A stretch of 64,000 bases of DNA from Panulirus ornatus (GCF_036320965.1 NC_092269.1:27750343-27814342); one strand, 5' to 3'; counted from the first letter of the stretch, positions 32,889 through 43,745 are shown. Program-made: numbers and translations. Notes: a model not told the origin generated them from the sequence alone.

Positions 32889-34541
32889 ATACTTTGTCGC
32901 TGTCTCCCGCGTTTGCAAGGTAGCGCAAGGAAACAGACGAAAGAAATGGCCCAACCCCCCCCCCCATACACATGTACATACGTCCACACACGCAAATATA
33001 CATACCTACACAGCTTTCCATGGTTTACCCCAGACGCTTCACATGCCTTGATTCAATCCACTGACAGCACGTCAACCCCTGTATACCACATCGCTCCAAT
33101 TCACTCTATTCCTTGCCCTCCTTTCACCCTCCTGCATGTTCAGGCCCCGATCACACAAAATCTTTTTCACTCCATCTTTCCACCTCCAATTTGGTCTCCC
33201 TCTTCTCCTCGTTCCCTCCACCTCCGACACATATATCCTCTTGGTCAATCTTTCCTCACTCATTCTCTCCATGTGCCCAAACCATTTCAAAACACCCTCT
33301 TCTGCTCTCTCAACCACGCTCTTTTTATTTCCACACATCTCTCTTACCCTTACGTTACTTACTCGATCAAACCACCTCACACCACACATTGTCCTCAAAC
33401 ATCTCATTTCCAGCACATCCATCCTCCTGCGCACATCTCTATCCATAGCCCACGCCTCGCAACCATACAACATTGTTGGAACCACTATTCCTTCAAACAT
33501 ACCCATTTTTGCTTTCCGAGATAATGTTCTCGACTTCCACACATTTTTCAAGGCTCCCAAAATTTTCGCCCCCTCCCCCACCCTATGATCCACTTCCGCT
33601 TCCATGGTTCCATCCGCTGCCAGATCCACTCCCAGATATCTAAAACACTTCACTTCCTCCAGTTTTTCTCCATTCAAACTCACCTCCCAATTGACTTGAC
33701 CCTCACCCCTACTGTACCTAATAACCTTGCTCTTATTCACATTTACTCTTAACTTTCTTCTTCCACACACTTTACCAAACTCAGTCACCAGCTTCTGCAG
33801 TTTCTCACATGAATCAGCCACCAGCGCTGTATCATCAGCGAACAACAACTGACTCACTTCCCAAGCTCTCTCATCCCCAACAGACTTCATACTTGCCCCT
33901 CTTTCCAGGACTCTTGCATTTACCTCCCTAACAACCCCATCCATAAACAAATTAAACAACCATGGAGACATCACACACCCCTGCCGCAAACCTACATTCA
34001 CTGAGAACCAATCACTTTCCTCTCTTCCTACACGTACACATGCCTTACATCCTCGATAAAAACTTTTCACTGCTTCTAACAACTTGCCTCCCACACCATA
34101 TATTCTTAATACCTTCCACAGAGCATCTCTATCAACTCTATCATATGCCTTCTCCAGATCCATAAATGCTACATACAAATCCATTTGCTTTTCTAAGTAT
34201 TTCTCACATACATTCTTCAAAGCAAACACCTGATCCACACATCCTCTACCACTTCTGAAACCGCACTGCTCTTCCCCAATCTGATGCTCTGTACATGCCT
34301 TCACCCTCTCAATCAATACCCTCCCATATAATTTACCAGGAATACTCAACAAACTTATACCTCTGTAATTTGAGCACTCACTTTTATCCCCTTTGCCTTT
34401 GTACAATGGCACTATGCACGCATTCCGCCAATCCTCAGGCACCTCACCATGAGTCATACATACATTAAATAACCTTACCAACCAGTCAACAATACAGTCA
34501 CCCCCTTTTTTAATAAATTCCACTGCAATACCATCCAAACC
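32889..34541 (-). mobile_element. L copy, antisense, RT and C-terminal domain, short 3'UTR
   Basis: Reversed hairpin at 32898-32925 with a TTGCAAGG variant, short 3'UTR, and ORF to AGGTTTGGATGG at its 5' side. There it fuses directly with the 3' part of another antisense copy (CCCGCGTTTTCGAGG), with no (AT) spacer. Confidence 0.88.
33072..34541 (-). CDS. L reverse transcriptase and C-terminal domain, open
   Basis: About 489 sense codons from GLDGIAVEF to the terminal TGA, without a break: SNYRGISLLSIPG, FMDLEKAYDRVDR, GLRQGCVMSPW, FADD, LYGCEAWAMDRDV, RRRMD, RRRGRP and ILCDRG. The frame continues upstream into the 3'UTR of the neighbouring copy, which supplies unrelated residues. No endonuclease. 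Carries RDVRRR where most copies have RVVRRR, a change shared with the ORF at 6280-8808, which suggests these two are closely related copies. Confidence 0.85.
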   Translation of the reverse strand, partial: GLDGIAVEFIKKGGDCIVDWLVRLFNVCMTHGEVPEDWRNACIVPLYKGKGDKSECSNYRGISLLSIPGKLYGRVLIERVKACTEHQIGEEQCGFRSGRGCVDQVFALKNVCEKYLEKQMDLYVAFMDLEKAYDRVDRDALWKVLRIYGVGGKLLEAVKSFYRGCKACVRVGREESDWFSVNVGLRQGCVMSPWLFNLFMDGVVREVNARVLERGASMKSVGDERAWEVSQLLFADDTALVADSCEKLQKLVTEFGKVCGRRKLRVNVNKSKVIRYSRGEGQVNWEVSLNGEKLEEVKCFRYLGVDLAADGTMEAEVDHRVGEGAKILGALKNVWKSRTLSRKAKMGMFEGIVVPTMLYGCEAWAMDRDVRRRMDVLEMRCLRTMCGVRWFDRVSNVRVREMCGNKKSVVERAEEGVLKWFGHMERMSEERLTKRIYVSEVEGTRRRGRPNWRWKDGVKKILCDRGLNMQEGERRARNRVNWSDVVYRG

Positions 34542-35826
34542 TCCCGCGTTTTCGAGGTAGCGCAAGGAAACAGACGAAAGAAATGGCCCAACCCACCCCC
34601 ATACACATGTATATACATACGTCCACACACGCAAATATACATACCTACACAGCTTTCCATGGTTTACCCCAGACGCTTCACATGCCTTGATTCAATCCAC
34701 TGACAGCACGTCAACCCCGGTATACCACATCGCTCCAATTCACTCTATTCCTTGCCCTCCTTTCACCCTCCTGCATGTTCAGGCCCCGATCACACAAAAT
34801 CTTTTTCACTCCATCTTTCCACCTCCAATTTGGTCTCCCTCTTCTCCTCGTTCCCTCCACCTCCGACACATATATTCTCTTGGTCAATCTTTCCTCACTC
34901 ATTCTCTCCATGTGCCCGAACCATTTCAAAACACCCTCTTCTGCTCTCTCAACCACGCTCTTTTTCTTTCCACACATCTCTCTTACCCTTTCGTTACTTA
35001 CTCGATCAAACCACCTCACACCACATATTGTCCTCAAACATCTCATTTCCAGCACATCCATCCTCCTGCGCACAACTCTATCCATAGCCCACGTCTCGCA
35101 ACCATACAACATTGTTGGAACCACTATTCTTTCAAACATACCCATTTTTGCTTTCCGAGATAATGTTCTCGACTTCCACACATTCTTCAAGGCTCCCAGA
35201 ATTTTCGCCCCCTCCCCCACCCTATGATCCACTTCCGCTTCCATGGTTCCATCCGCTGCCAGATTCACTCCCAGATATCTAAAACACTTCACTTCCTCCA
35301 GTTTTTCTCCATTCAAACTCACCTCCCAATTGACTTGACCCTCAACCCTACTGTACCTAATAACCTTGCTCTTATTCACATTTACTCTTAACTTTCTTCT
35401 TTCACACACTTTACCAAACTCAGTCACCAGCTTCTGCAGTTTCTCACATGAATCAGCCACCAGCGCTGTATCATCAGCGAACAACAACTGACTCACTTCC
35501 CAAGCTCTCTCATCCCCAACAGACTTCATACTTGCCCCTCTTTCCAAAACTCTTGCATTCACCTCCCTAACAACCCCATCCATAAACAAATTAAACAACC
35601 ATGGTGACATCACACACCCCTGCCGCAAACCTACATTCACTGAGAACCAATCACTTTCCTCTCTTCCTACACGTACACATGCCTCACATCCTCGATAAAA
35701 ACTTTTCACTGCATCTAACAACTTTCCTCCCACACCATATATTCTTAATACCTTCCACAGAGCATCTCTATCAACTCTATCATATGCCTTCTCCAGATCC
35801 ATAAATGCCACATACAGATCCATTTG
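34542..35826 (-). mobile_element. L copy, antisense, lacking the terminal tail
   Basis: Its 3' end is cut inside the terminal hairpin (only the GCGGG side and beyond remain at 34542). The short 3'UTR is otherwise complete. The 5' end is at CAAATGGATCTG, adjoining (AT)n at 35827. Confidence 0.85.
34711..35826 (-). CDS. L RT (from MDLYVAFMD) and C-terminal domain, open
   Basis: 370 sense codons beginning MDLYVAFMDLEKAYDRVDR, so the first catalytic Asp is present but the RT fingers are missing. GLRQG and FADD are intact. Markers are CERRK, RRRMD, RRRGRP and ILCDRG. Private changes: LDAVKSFYRGCEAC, VNLAADG, MFERIVV, CETW, NERVREMCGKKKS. It is more diverged than most short-form copies. Confidence 0.83.
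   Translation of the reverse strand, partial: QMDLYVAFMDLEKAYDRVDRDALWKVLRIYGVGGKLLDAVKSFYRGCEACVRVGREESDWFSVNVGLRQGCVMSPWLFNLFMDGVVREVNARVLERGASMKSVGDERAWEVSQLLFADDTALVADSCEKLQKLVTEFGKVCERRKLRVNVNKSKVIRYSRVEGQVNWEVSLNGEKLEEVKCFRYLGVNLAADGTMEAEVDHRVGEGAKILGALKNVWKSRTLSRKAKMGMFERIVVPTMLYGCETWAMDRVVRRRMDVLEMRCLRTICGVRWFDRVSNERVREMCGKKKSVVERAEEGVLKWFGHMERMSEERLTKRIYVSEVEGTRRRGRPNWRWKDGVKKILCDRGLNMQEGERRARNRVNWSDVVYRG

Positions 35827-35924
<98 letters not shown>
35827..35924. repeat. (AT)n and poly(T) tract
   Basis: About 75 bp of (AT) with one ATTAT interruption, then about 18 T residues. Confidence 0.95.
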
Positions 35925-37383
35925 TACTTTGTCACTGTCTCCCGCGTTTGCGAGGTAGCGCAAGGAAACAGACGAAAGAAATGGCCCAACCCCCCCCCAT
36001 ACACATGTATATACATACGTCCACACACGCAAATATACATACCTACACAGCTTTCCATGGTTTACCCCATACGCTTCACATGCCTTGATTCAATCCACTG
36101 ACAGCACGTCAACCCCGGTATACCACATCGCTCCAATTCACTCTATTCCTTGCCCTCCTTTCACCCTCCTGCATGTTCAGGCCCCGATCACACAAAATCT
36201 TTTTCACTCCATCTTTCCACCTCCAATTTGGTCTCCCTCTTCTCCTTGCTCCCTCCACCTCCGACACATATATCCTCTTGGTCAGTCTTTCCTCACTCAT
36301 CCTCTCCATGTGCCCAAACCACTTCAAAACACCCTCTTCTGCTCTCTCAACCACGCTCTTTTTATTTCCACACATCTCTCTTACCCTTACGTTACTCACT
36401 CGATCAAACCACCTCACACCACACATTGTCCTCAAACATCTCATTTCCAGCACATCCATCCTCCTGCGCACAACTCTATCCATAGCCCACGCCTCGCAAC
36501 CATACAACATTGTTGGAACCACTATTCCTTCAAACATACCCATTTTTGCTTTCCGAGATAATGTTCTCGACTTCCACACATTCTTCAAGGCCCCCAGAAT
36601 TTTCGCCCCCTCCCCCACCCTATGATCCACTTCCGCTTCCATGGTTCCATCCGCTGCCAGATCCACTCCCAGATATCTAAAACACTTCACTTCCTCCAGT
36701 TTTTCTCCATTCAAACTCACCTCCCAATTGACTTGACCCTCAACCCTACTGTACCTAATAACCTTGCTCTTATTCACATTTACTCTTAACTTTCTTCTTC
36801 CACACACTTTACCAAACTCAGTCACCAGCTTCTGCAGTTTCTCACATGAATCAGCCACCAGCGCTGTATCATCAGCGAACAACAACTGACTCACTTCCCA
36901 AGCTCTCTCATCCCCAACAGACTTCATACTTGCCCCTCTTTCCAAAACTCTTGCATTTACCTCCCTAACAACCCCATCCATAAACAAATTAAACAACCAT
37001 GGAGACATCACACACCCCTGCCGCAAACCTACATTCACTGAGAACCAATCACTTTCCTCTCTTCCTACCCGTACACATGCCTTACATCCTCGATAAAAAC
37101 TTTTCACTGCTTCTAACAACTTTCCTCCCACACCATATATTCTTAATACCCTCCACAGAGCATCTCTATCAACTCTATCATATGCCTTCTCCAGATCCAT
37201 AAATGCTACATACAAATCCATTTGCTTTTCTAAGTATTTCTCACATACATTCTTCAAAGCAAACACCTGATCCACACATCCTCTACCACTTCTGAAACCA
37301 CACTGCTCTTCCCCAATCTGATGCTCTGTACATGCCTTCACCCTCTCAATCAATACCCTCCCATATAATTTACCAGGAATACT
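35925..37383 (-). mobile_element. L copy, antisense, RT and C-terminal domain, short 3'UTR
   Basis: Reversed hairpin at 35933-35960 with CACT in place of CGCT. 5' end at AGTATTCCTGGTAAATTATA, meeting an irregular (TA)n. Confidence 0.88.
36109..37383 (-). CDS. L reverse transcriptase and C-terminal domain, open
   Basis: About 424 sense codons from SIPGKLYGRVLIERV to TGA with no break. FMDLEKAYDRVDR, GLRQGCVMSPW and FADD are intact. CGRRK, RRRMD, ILCDRG and RRRGRP give clean short-form markers. Private changes are LWRVLRIYG and VEGARRRGRP. No endonuclease and no native start. Confidence 0.85.
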   Translation of the reverse strand, partial: SIPGKLYGRVLIERVKACTEHQIGEEQCGFRSGRGCVDQVFALKNVCEKYLEKQMDLYVAFMDLEKAYDRVDRDALWRVLRIYGVGGKLLEAVKSFYRGCKACVRVGREESDWFSVNVGLRQGCVMSPWLFNLFMDGVVREVNARVLERGASMKSVGDERAWEVSQLLFADDTALVADSCEKLQKLVTEFGKVCGRRKLRVNVNKSKVIRYSRVEGQVNWEVSLNGEKLEEVKCFRYLGVDLAADGTMEAEVDHRVGEGAKILGALKNVWKSRTLSRKAKMGMFEGIVVPTMLYGCEAWAMDRVVRRRMDVLEMRCLRTMCGVRWFDRVSNVRVREMCGNKKSVVERAEEGVLKWFGHMERMSEERLTKRIYVSEVEGARRRGRPNWRWKDGVKKILCDRGLNMQEGERRARNRVNWSDVVYRG

Positions 37384-37408
37384 ATATATACTATATATAC
37401 TATATATA

Positions 37409-37480
<72 letters not shown>
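37384..37480. repeat. Irregular (TA)n with ACTATATATACT units
   Basis: About 97 bp starting with three TATATAC-type units then pure (AT), lying between head-to-head L copies. Confidence 0.95.
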
Positions 37481-38822
37481 AGAGTGAGTGCTCAAATTAC
37501 AGAGGTATAAGTTTGTTGAGTATTCCTGGTAAATTATATGGGAGGGTATTGATTGAGAGGGTGAAGGCATGTACAGAGCATCAGATTGGGGAAGAGCAGT
37601 GTGGTTTCAGAAGTGGTAGAGGATGTGTGGATCAGGTGTTTGCTTTGAAGAATGTATGTGAGAAATACATAGAAAAGCAAATGGATGTGTATGTAGCATT
37701 TATGGATCTGGAGAAGGCATATGATAGAGTTGATAGAGATGCTCTGTGGAAGGTATTAAGAATATATGGTGTGGGTGGCAAGTTGTTAGAAGCAGTGAAA
37801 AGTTTTTATCAAGGGTGTAAGGCATGTGTACGTGTAGGAAGAGAGGAAAGTGATTGGTTCTCAGTGAATGTAGGTTTGTGGCAGGGGTGTGTGATGTCTC
37901 CATGGTTGTTTAATTTGTTTAAGGATGGGGTTGTTAGGGAGGTAAATGCAAGAGTTTTGGAAAGAGGGGCAAGAATGAAGTCTGTTGTGGATGAGAGAGC
38001 TTGGGAAGTGAGTCAGTTGTTGTTCGCTGATGATACAGTGCTGGTGGCTGATTCATGTGAGAAACTGCAGAAGCTGGTGACTGAGTTTGGTAAAGTGTGT
38101 GAAAGAAGAAAGTTAAGAGTAAATGTGAATAAGAGCAAGGTTATTAGGTACAGTAGGGTTGAGGGTCAAGTCAATTGGGAGGTAAGTTTGAATGGAGAAA
38201 AACTGGAGGAAGTAAAGTGTTTTAGATATCTGGGAGTGGATCAGGCAGCGAATGGAACCATGGAAGCGGAAGTGGATCATAGGGTGGGGGAGGGGGCGAA
38301 AATCCTGGGAGTGTTGAAGAATGTGTGGAAGTCGAGAACATTATCTCGGAAAGCAAAAATGGGTATGTTTGAAGGAATAGTGGTTCCAACAATGTTGTAT
38401 GGTTGCGAGGCGTGGGCTATGGATAGAGTTGTGCGCAGGAGGGTGGATGTGCTGGAAATGAGATGTTTGAGGACAATGTGTGGTGTGAGGTGGTTTGATC
38501 GAGTAAGTAACGTAAGGGTAAGAGAGATATGTGGAAATAAAAAGAGCGTGGTTGAGAGAGCAGAAGAGGGTGTTTTGAAATGGCTCGGTCACATGGAGAG
38601 AATGAGTGAGGAAAGATTGACCAAGAGGATATATGTGTCAGAGGTGGAGGGAACAAGGAGAAGTGGGAGACCAAATTGGAGGTGGAAAGATGGATTGAAA
38701 AAGATTTTGAGTGATCGGGGCCTGAACATGCAGGAGGGTGAAAGGCGTGCAAGGAATAGAGTGAATTGGAACGATGTGGTATACCGGGGTCGATGTGCTG
38801 TCAGTGGATTGAACCAGGGCAT
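37480..38822 (+). mobile_element. L copy, sense, 5'- and 3'-truncated
   Basis: Starts at AAGAGTGAGTGCTCAAATTAC and ends just past the coding region at AACCAGGGCAT, where ten bases of (AT) lead into another L copy. No 3'UTR, hairpin or tail is present. Confidence 0.85.
37480..38822 (+). CDS. L reverse transcriptase and C-terminal domain, open, stop replaced by read-through
   Basis: About 447 codons without a stop: KSECSNYRGISLLSIPG, FMDLEKAYDRVDR, FADDTVLVAD (Ala to Val), CERRK, RRRVD, SGRP and ILSDRG. The GLRQG box is changed to GLWQG. The usual stop position is CGA (GGTCGATGTGC), so the frame continues as [11 protein letters not shown] into the next copy and ends at 38850. Long-form markers despite the missing 3'UTR. 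Confidence 0.8.
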
Positions 38823-38830
38823 ATATATAT

Positions 38831-39663
38831 GCAAATGGATTTGTATGTAGCATTTATGGATCTGGAGAAGGCATATGATAGAGTTGATAGAGATGCTCTG
38901 TGGAAGGTATTAAGAATATATGGTGTGGGAGGCAAGTTGTTAGAAGCAGTGAAAAGTTTTTATCGAGGATGTGAGGCATGTGTAAGTGTGGGAAGAGAGG
39001 AAAGTGATTGGTTCTCAGTGAATGTAGGTTTGCGGCAGGGGTGTGTGATGTCTCCATGGTTGTTTAATTTGTTTATGGATGGGGTTGTTAGGGAGGTAAA
39101 TGCAAGAGTTTTGGAAAGAGGGGCAAGTATGAAGTCTGTTGTGGATGAGAGAGCTTGGGAAGTGAGTCAGTTGTTGTTCACTGATGATACCGCGCTGGTG
39201 GCTGATTCATGTGAGAAACTGCAGAAGCTGGTGACTGAGTTTGGTAAAGTGTGTGAAAGAAGAAAGTTAAGAGTAAATGTGAATAAGAGCAAGGTTATTA
39301 GGTACAGTAGGGTTGAGGGTCAAGTCAATTGGGAGGTAAGTTTGAATGGAGAAAAACTGGAGGAAGTAAAGTGTTTTAGATATCTGAGAGTGGATCTGGC
39401 AGCGTATGGAACCATGGAAGTGGAAGTGAATCATAGGGTGGGGGAGGGGGCGAAAATCCTGGGAGCGTTGAAGAATGTGTGGAAGTCGAGAACATTATCT
39501 CGGAAAGCAAAAATGGGTATGTTTGAAGGAATAGTGGTTCCAACAATGTTGTATGGTTGCGAGGCATGGGCTATGGATAGAGTTGTGCGCAGGAGGGTGG
39601 ATGTGCTGGAAATGAGATGTTTGAGGACAATGTGTGGTGTGAGGTGGTTTGATCAAGTAAGTA
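38831..39663 (+). mobile_element. L copy, sense, RT palm and C-terminal domain, 3'-truncated
   Basis: Starts at GCAAATGGATTTG (QMDLYVAFMD) and stops at TTTGATCAAGTAAGTA, where similarity switches to a Penelope-like fragment. The frame is open throughout (277 codons) with FMD and GLRQG intact. FADD is changed to FTDD, which alters the residue before the catalytic pair. Long-form markers (CERRK, RRRVD). Confidence 0.83.
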
Positions 39664-39843
39664 TTCACTTCACTAATATTTATGTTACAATTCTTTGTGT
39701 ATTAAATGATATAAGATTCAGTGATATTTTTCATGGTAAAAGAGTTACCGTTAATGAATGAAATAGTGTTACTCCAGTCAATACAATGGTCATGATTTTT
39801 AACATGATTAAACAAAGCATTTGATTCTTGTTCAGTTCTTATA
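39664..39843 (-). pseudogene. Penelope-like element fragment: C-terminal GIY-YIG region, antisense
   Basis: The minus-strand translation reads IRTEQESNALFNHVKNHDH, CIDWSNTISFINGNSF and KNITESYII, then a stop and YTKNCNINISEV. This is the layout of the C-terminal end of GIY-YIG endonuclease domains of Penelope-like retroelements (a histidine/aspartate patch with D-W, the N-S-F and E-S stretch, and a final N-I-S motif). It is homologous to the plus-strand fragment that starts at 39844. One stop codon is present. Family assignment rests on motif memory. Confidence 0.55.
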
Positions 39844-40010
39844 CTTAAGCAGCATAGATGTAGTATAAGAACAGGAATAGAATCAAATGCGTTGTTTAAT
39901 TATGTTAAAGATTATGACCATCGTATTGACTGGAGAAACGCTAATTCAGTTATCAACTGTAACTCCTTTGTGAGGAAACATATGGAGGTAGAATTCCCTC
40001 TCTCCTACAA
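39844..40010 (+). pseudogene. Penelope-like element fragment: C-terminal GIY-YIG region, sense
   Basis: Reads LKQHRCSIRTGIESNALFNY, VKDYDHRIDWRNANSVINCN and SFVRKHMEVEF. It shares the order and most residues of the antisense fragment at 39664-39843. The frame stays open to 40248, but the residues after about 40010 do not look like the family. At the DNA level 39772-39843 and 39864-39935 form a 72-bp inverted repeat with roughly ten mismatches around a 20-bp spacer. Confidence 0.55.
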
Positions 40011-40639
40011 GATTTTTTCCTTTGATGTCATGCTGCTAAAACATTATCAGGAACTCCAGTATAGCAGAAGTTCAAACAGCAGTGTGATATTTCATGCTTG
40101 CATGAAGAGGGAATTGGGGTTATTTATAGGCAATGAATTTACAAAAAATTCCTGTGTATTTTTAATGTATGAAATATTCTTTTCCCTCAATGATATCATG
40201 TTGATTGATATTTTGAGATATTCTTTTTACCCATTTTTCATTTTATAATGATTTCAAAGCAAAATTCTTTTTGATTTATGTCTAACCCACTGGCAAATAC
40301 ATTTGACTTGTGTCTCACCCACTGTCATTTGGCTTGTAAGCAAAACACGTCTCCATATACTTGGTCTCGCCACAGTTTCGTCTGCCCATTAGTCCATCCT
40401 TTCTCTTCTTCAAAGTTAGTGTAGCTTGTCAATATGTATGCAAAGGATACTAAGGTTACTTTGTTTAGAACAGTACATGCTGTAAGGCTGTCACTCTCGA
40501 TGTAAAATTAGAGATGCCAAGGAGGTTTGGTGATGGCTAGAAACTCTTGGCTATGGCCAATTCATCGGTAGCAGAGTTAGTGCATAGGAGAAAGAGCAAT
40601 GTGATGGAATTGCTGGAAAACCTCCAGTGTCTGAATTGA
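40011..40639. other. Unrecognised DNA between the Penelope-like and Tigger-like remnants
   Basis: The open frame continues to 40248 without recognisable motifs. At 40275-40340 two imperfect copies of a GACTTGTGTCTCACCCACTG-like unit occur. The stretch from about 40500 may include a decayed N-terminal helix-turn-helix of the Tigger element, but I cannot support it. Confidence 0.4.
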
Positions 40640-41940
40640 TGGCCAGACTTATAGGAACATGCCAGTGACAGCTGTAATTATTTTAGAGAAGGCTAAATCA
40701 TTCCATAATGACTCAAAGAGTGAAGGATGCAAGCCAAGTCAGGAGAAATCATTTGGTGCAAGTGAGGGATGATTTAACAAGCTTAAGAGGTGTCAGGGTT
40801 TACATTAAATCTGTAAGACTTGGGCGGCTGCCAGTGCTGATACAGTACACTGCTGAGACAGGTGAAGTATATCTGAGTATTTAAAGAAAATCATTGTGGA
40901 AAGAGCTTACACTCCTCAGAAAATGTTTAAAGTGGATGAGACTGGCCTGCTTTGTAAAAGAATGCCAGCTGGGTCATTCTTTGATAAGGAAGGGAACACT
41001 GCTCCAGGATTCGAGCAAGCCAAAGATCACTTAGCTTTTCCTGTAGAGGAATGCTACTGGAAATTTTTAGCTTAATCCTTTGCCAGTGTTTCATTCAGAA
41101 ATCCCTTGGCTTCATATATAACAGGCATTACCTGTGATCTGACATTCTGGTTAACAGGCTTTGATCGCCCACCAACAGTTGTAATGAGTGATTCAATAGC
41201 TCTTTCACTTCAGCTGTAGAATGCTACTGTGATTGCAAAAGCTTCACCATTGCTTATTCTTGACTGTCCTCAACACCTGACTAAGGTAAATCTAAATGCA
41301 AGGGTGGAGTCCCTTCCCAGAGACACATCTTTCTTGCTTCAGGTCTTGATTACCACCTTCATGACATATTGTCAGAGGAGGACATTCTGCCAAATCGAAG
41401 ATGCAGATGGGGAGAGTAGTCCTTCATTCAGGGAGCAATGGAAGAATTATGTCATCATGAATGTTGTGGACTCCACTATTATGTTGTGGAAGAAAGCCTC
41501 ACCTGCAACCATGAACAGTGTTTATGGTTAGTTATAAACTAAATATGCTCATGTATTTTAGGCTTAGGAGAGGTAAGAATAATGCCCTAAATCCATCAAA
41601 CTATTGTAACAGCTGTAAAAAATTGAAGAATAAACTGTGGCTGAGATACTGGAATCTCATTTTAAGGATCAGACAAATGGGAATTTATGCAGTTGGAGGT
41701 AGAAAAACTCCCAGATGAAATGGCAGAAACAGCCCCAACCACTTACCACTTTATAGCCAAGGGTTAGAAGTGTTGACTCGTTAGATTAAGCTGTGGCTCC
41801 CATTAGTGACAGGGATCTCAACTGTGAACATGCCATGATGTTCTGTAGAGGGCTTGCAGATCTTTCATGTAGTTACAGGAGATTTACAGAGAAAGAAAGG
41901 TTTACCAGACAGCTAATATCATATAGCTTATTTTAATAGC
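40640..41940 (+). pseudogene. Tigger/pogo-type (CENP-B-like) DDE transposase pseudogene
   Basis: Matches in order, across frameshifts and stops: KAKSFHNDSKSEG, then GASEG-stop-FNKLKRCQGLH and AAASADT (CENP-B-like DNA-binding region). Next come EYLKKIIVERAYTPQKMFKV followed by DETGLLCKRMPAGSF (VDETG at 40932-40946, containing the first catalytic Asp), NTAPGFEQAKDHLAF, LLILDCPQHL (the LDNAPGH box with the Asp kept), ESLPRDTSFLLQ (the LPPNTTSLLQ box), TTFMTYCQRRTF, and a C-terminal DRDLNCEHAMMFCRGLADLS. The PLDQG segment that carries the third Asp is missing after SFLLQ. Stops occur, for example the TAA after KFLA and the TAG after LSLQL. This is a dead cut-and-paste DNA transposon; terminal inverted repeats were not found. 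Confidence 0.7.
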
Positions 41941-43527
41941 TACCTTCTTCACCTCCAGGTGAAACAGTTGTGGAATCAGATAATATGGTGATGTAGACAA
42001 AATCCTCACGTGAAATGCCCAAGAGTTTGGTGACTGATTGATGTGTGCTATCCCCATAACTTTTGGATAATGTTGGATTGGGAGGTTTTATTGGATTCTT
42101 GTACCCATCAAACATTGTTGGAAATCACACTTGTTTGAAACACCTGGGAGCTATTACAATCACTTGTCCCAGGTAGTAGTGTGCTTTGCAAAGCATTGAC
42201 AGAGGATGGTGTTGAGAAAAAAAAAGATAGAGACTCCCAGTCCCAGTCCATATTGAGCATGTCATCTGCACTCACAAAAGGATCAGGAAGAGAGAATGTA
42301 AATTAGCAATTTATAACTGGCTTTTGTTGCTAACAAAACCACCTGTGGATCGACACTTCATTGAAAGGATCCACTTGAATTGATTCCAATCCAGGCCTTA
42401 TTCTGTTCTCACCAGAATAATTTATGATGGAGCATTTTACCATGGCATTCAGAGCTACTTTATGTGAGATACTTCCAGTAATAGGCTTCTCTTATGAAAT
42501 AAGTGATGTATCAGAGGTGTCTCTCACCAGAGGCCAGGTGCTAATCTTCTCCATGTTTCCAAGGTATGATATAACATTCCTTTTGTCTGAAAAGAGATGG
42601 ATTAATATATTTTGCCTTGGTTTTCCCTCCTAGAGATATATACTTTTCTGCCACTTCTTTTGTTTTTAAGTGAAACTATGTAAATGAAACTAGTTCCCTC
42701 GGTGCCTCATCCTTGAACTCAGTTGGAGCCCCCACACTTTATGAGATCCTTATCTCTAAATCTTTAGAGATGCCATTTGATCTCAAGACTCGACACTCCA
42801 AGTCACAGTTGTATCCACATCGTATTGTTTGCCGTTGCTTTATGTAAGAAATGATATGTCAGTTCTTGAATGGCACGAGTTCTTGACCTTGATCTAACTT
42901 GCTTTACCAGAACTTAGCCTGATGTTAGTGTAGTTACCACAAAGTTGAGCATGACATTTCAGATATAGGTAGGTAATTTTAAGAGCCAGGTCAGATGTGG
43001 TGGCATGAAATTTCACTTTTGGAAGATATATGGATTGAAATGACTTTTTAAAAAACATCTGTAACCCTGACCAAAAATTTTGAGCTGTGAAATATTTTGC
43101 CACAGACACTCTAGAAATACATGTTGCTTATATTTGCATATGGGTAACAGCCTGACTTTAAGTATGACATTAATAATTTTCATGTAATTTAGTGTACTTT
43201 AGTTAAGTTAACTATTTTTCAGATGGATTTTCTTTCATAAAAGAGTTCAGCAAGCTACACCCCACATCCATGAAGAAGGAAACATTCCAGAAGTAGAAGC
43301 ATGAATTTATTAGGAGGCATAGCAAGGTTGCAGCTTATGAAAGGATGACTGTGATAAATGCAGTTCTTTTAGTGCAGTTGAACTTGATATTTGCTTTGTG
43401 ATTGAAATTGTTATTAAATCACATATTGCTTCTTTTGTTTCTGCTCTTATGTTGTACTAATTTGATTATGTGGATGATAATCAGGCAAACTATTCATTTA
43501 TTTGTATGAATTGTTTTTCATGCATAT
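41941..43527. other. Unique host DNA with no recognised gene
   Basis: About 1.6 kb, AT-rich. A 69-codon frame at 42424-42633 and a KEFSKLHPTSMKKETFQK reading near 43240 have no recognised similarity or convincing splice context. Could be intergenic, intronic or further decayed transposon. Confidence 0.45.
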
Positions 43528-43745
43528 TCACCATTTTGACCCATTAGTGAGGCAGTGTCAGGAGCAGACGACCGAGCCTTAGCACAAAAAGTCCTCACTT
43601 AGCCCACTCATCTGTTTCGTCTTCTGGAAAGTAAAATAGAAAGGGAGACTTTCCAGCCACCGCTCCCAACCCTTTTTGTCGCCTCCTGCAACCTGCAGAG
43701 AATATGTGGGCAGTATTCTTTCTCCCCCATCCCTGGGGATTATAT
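43528..43745 (-). mobile_element. Old S element, antisense, diverged
   Basis: In minus orientation it shows CCAGGGATGGGGGAGAAAGA, AATACTGCCCACATATTCTC, GGAGGCGAC, a GGTGGCTGGAAAGTCTCCC block and the hairpin region (CACTGCCTCACTAATGGGTC). It lacks the long internal T run and has no clear poly(A) tail. It has more differences than any other S copy. Confidence 0.7.

Noticed and set aside
42424..42633. 69-codon open frame in unique DNA
   Set aside because: No motif, no splice context and no neighbouring coding signal.
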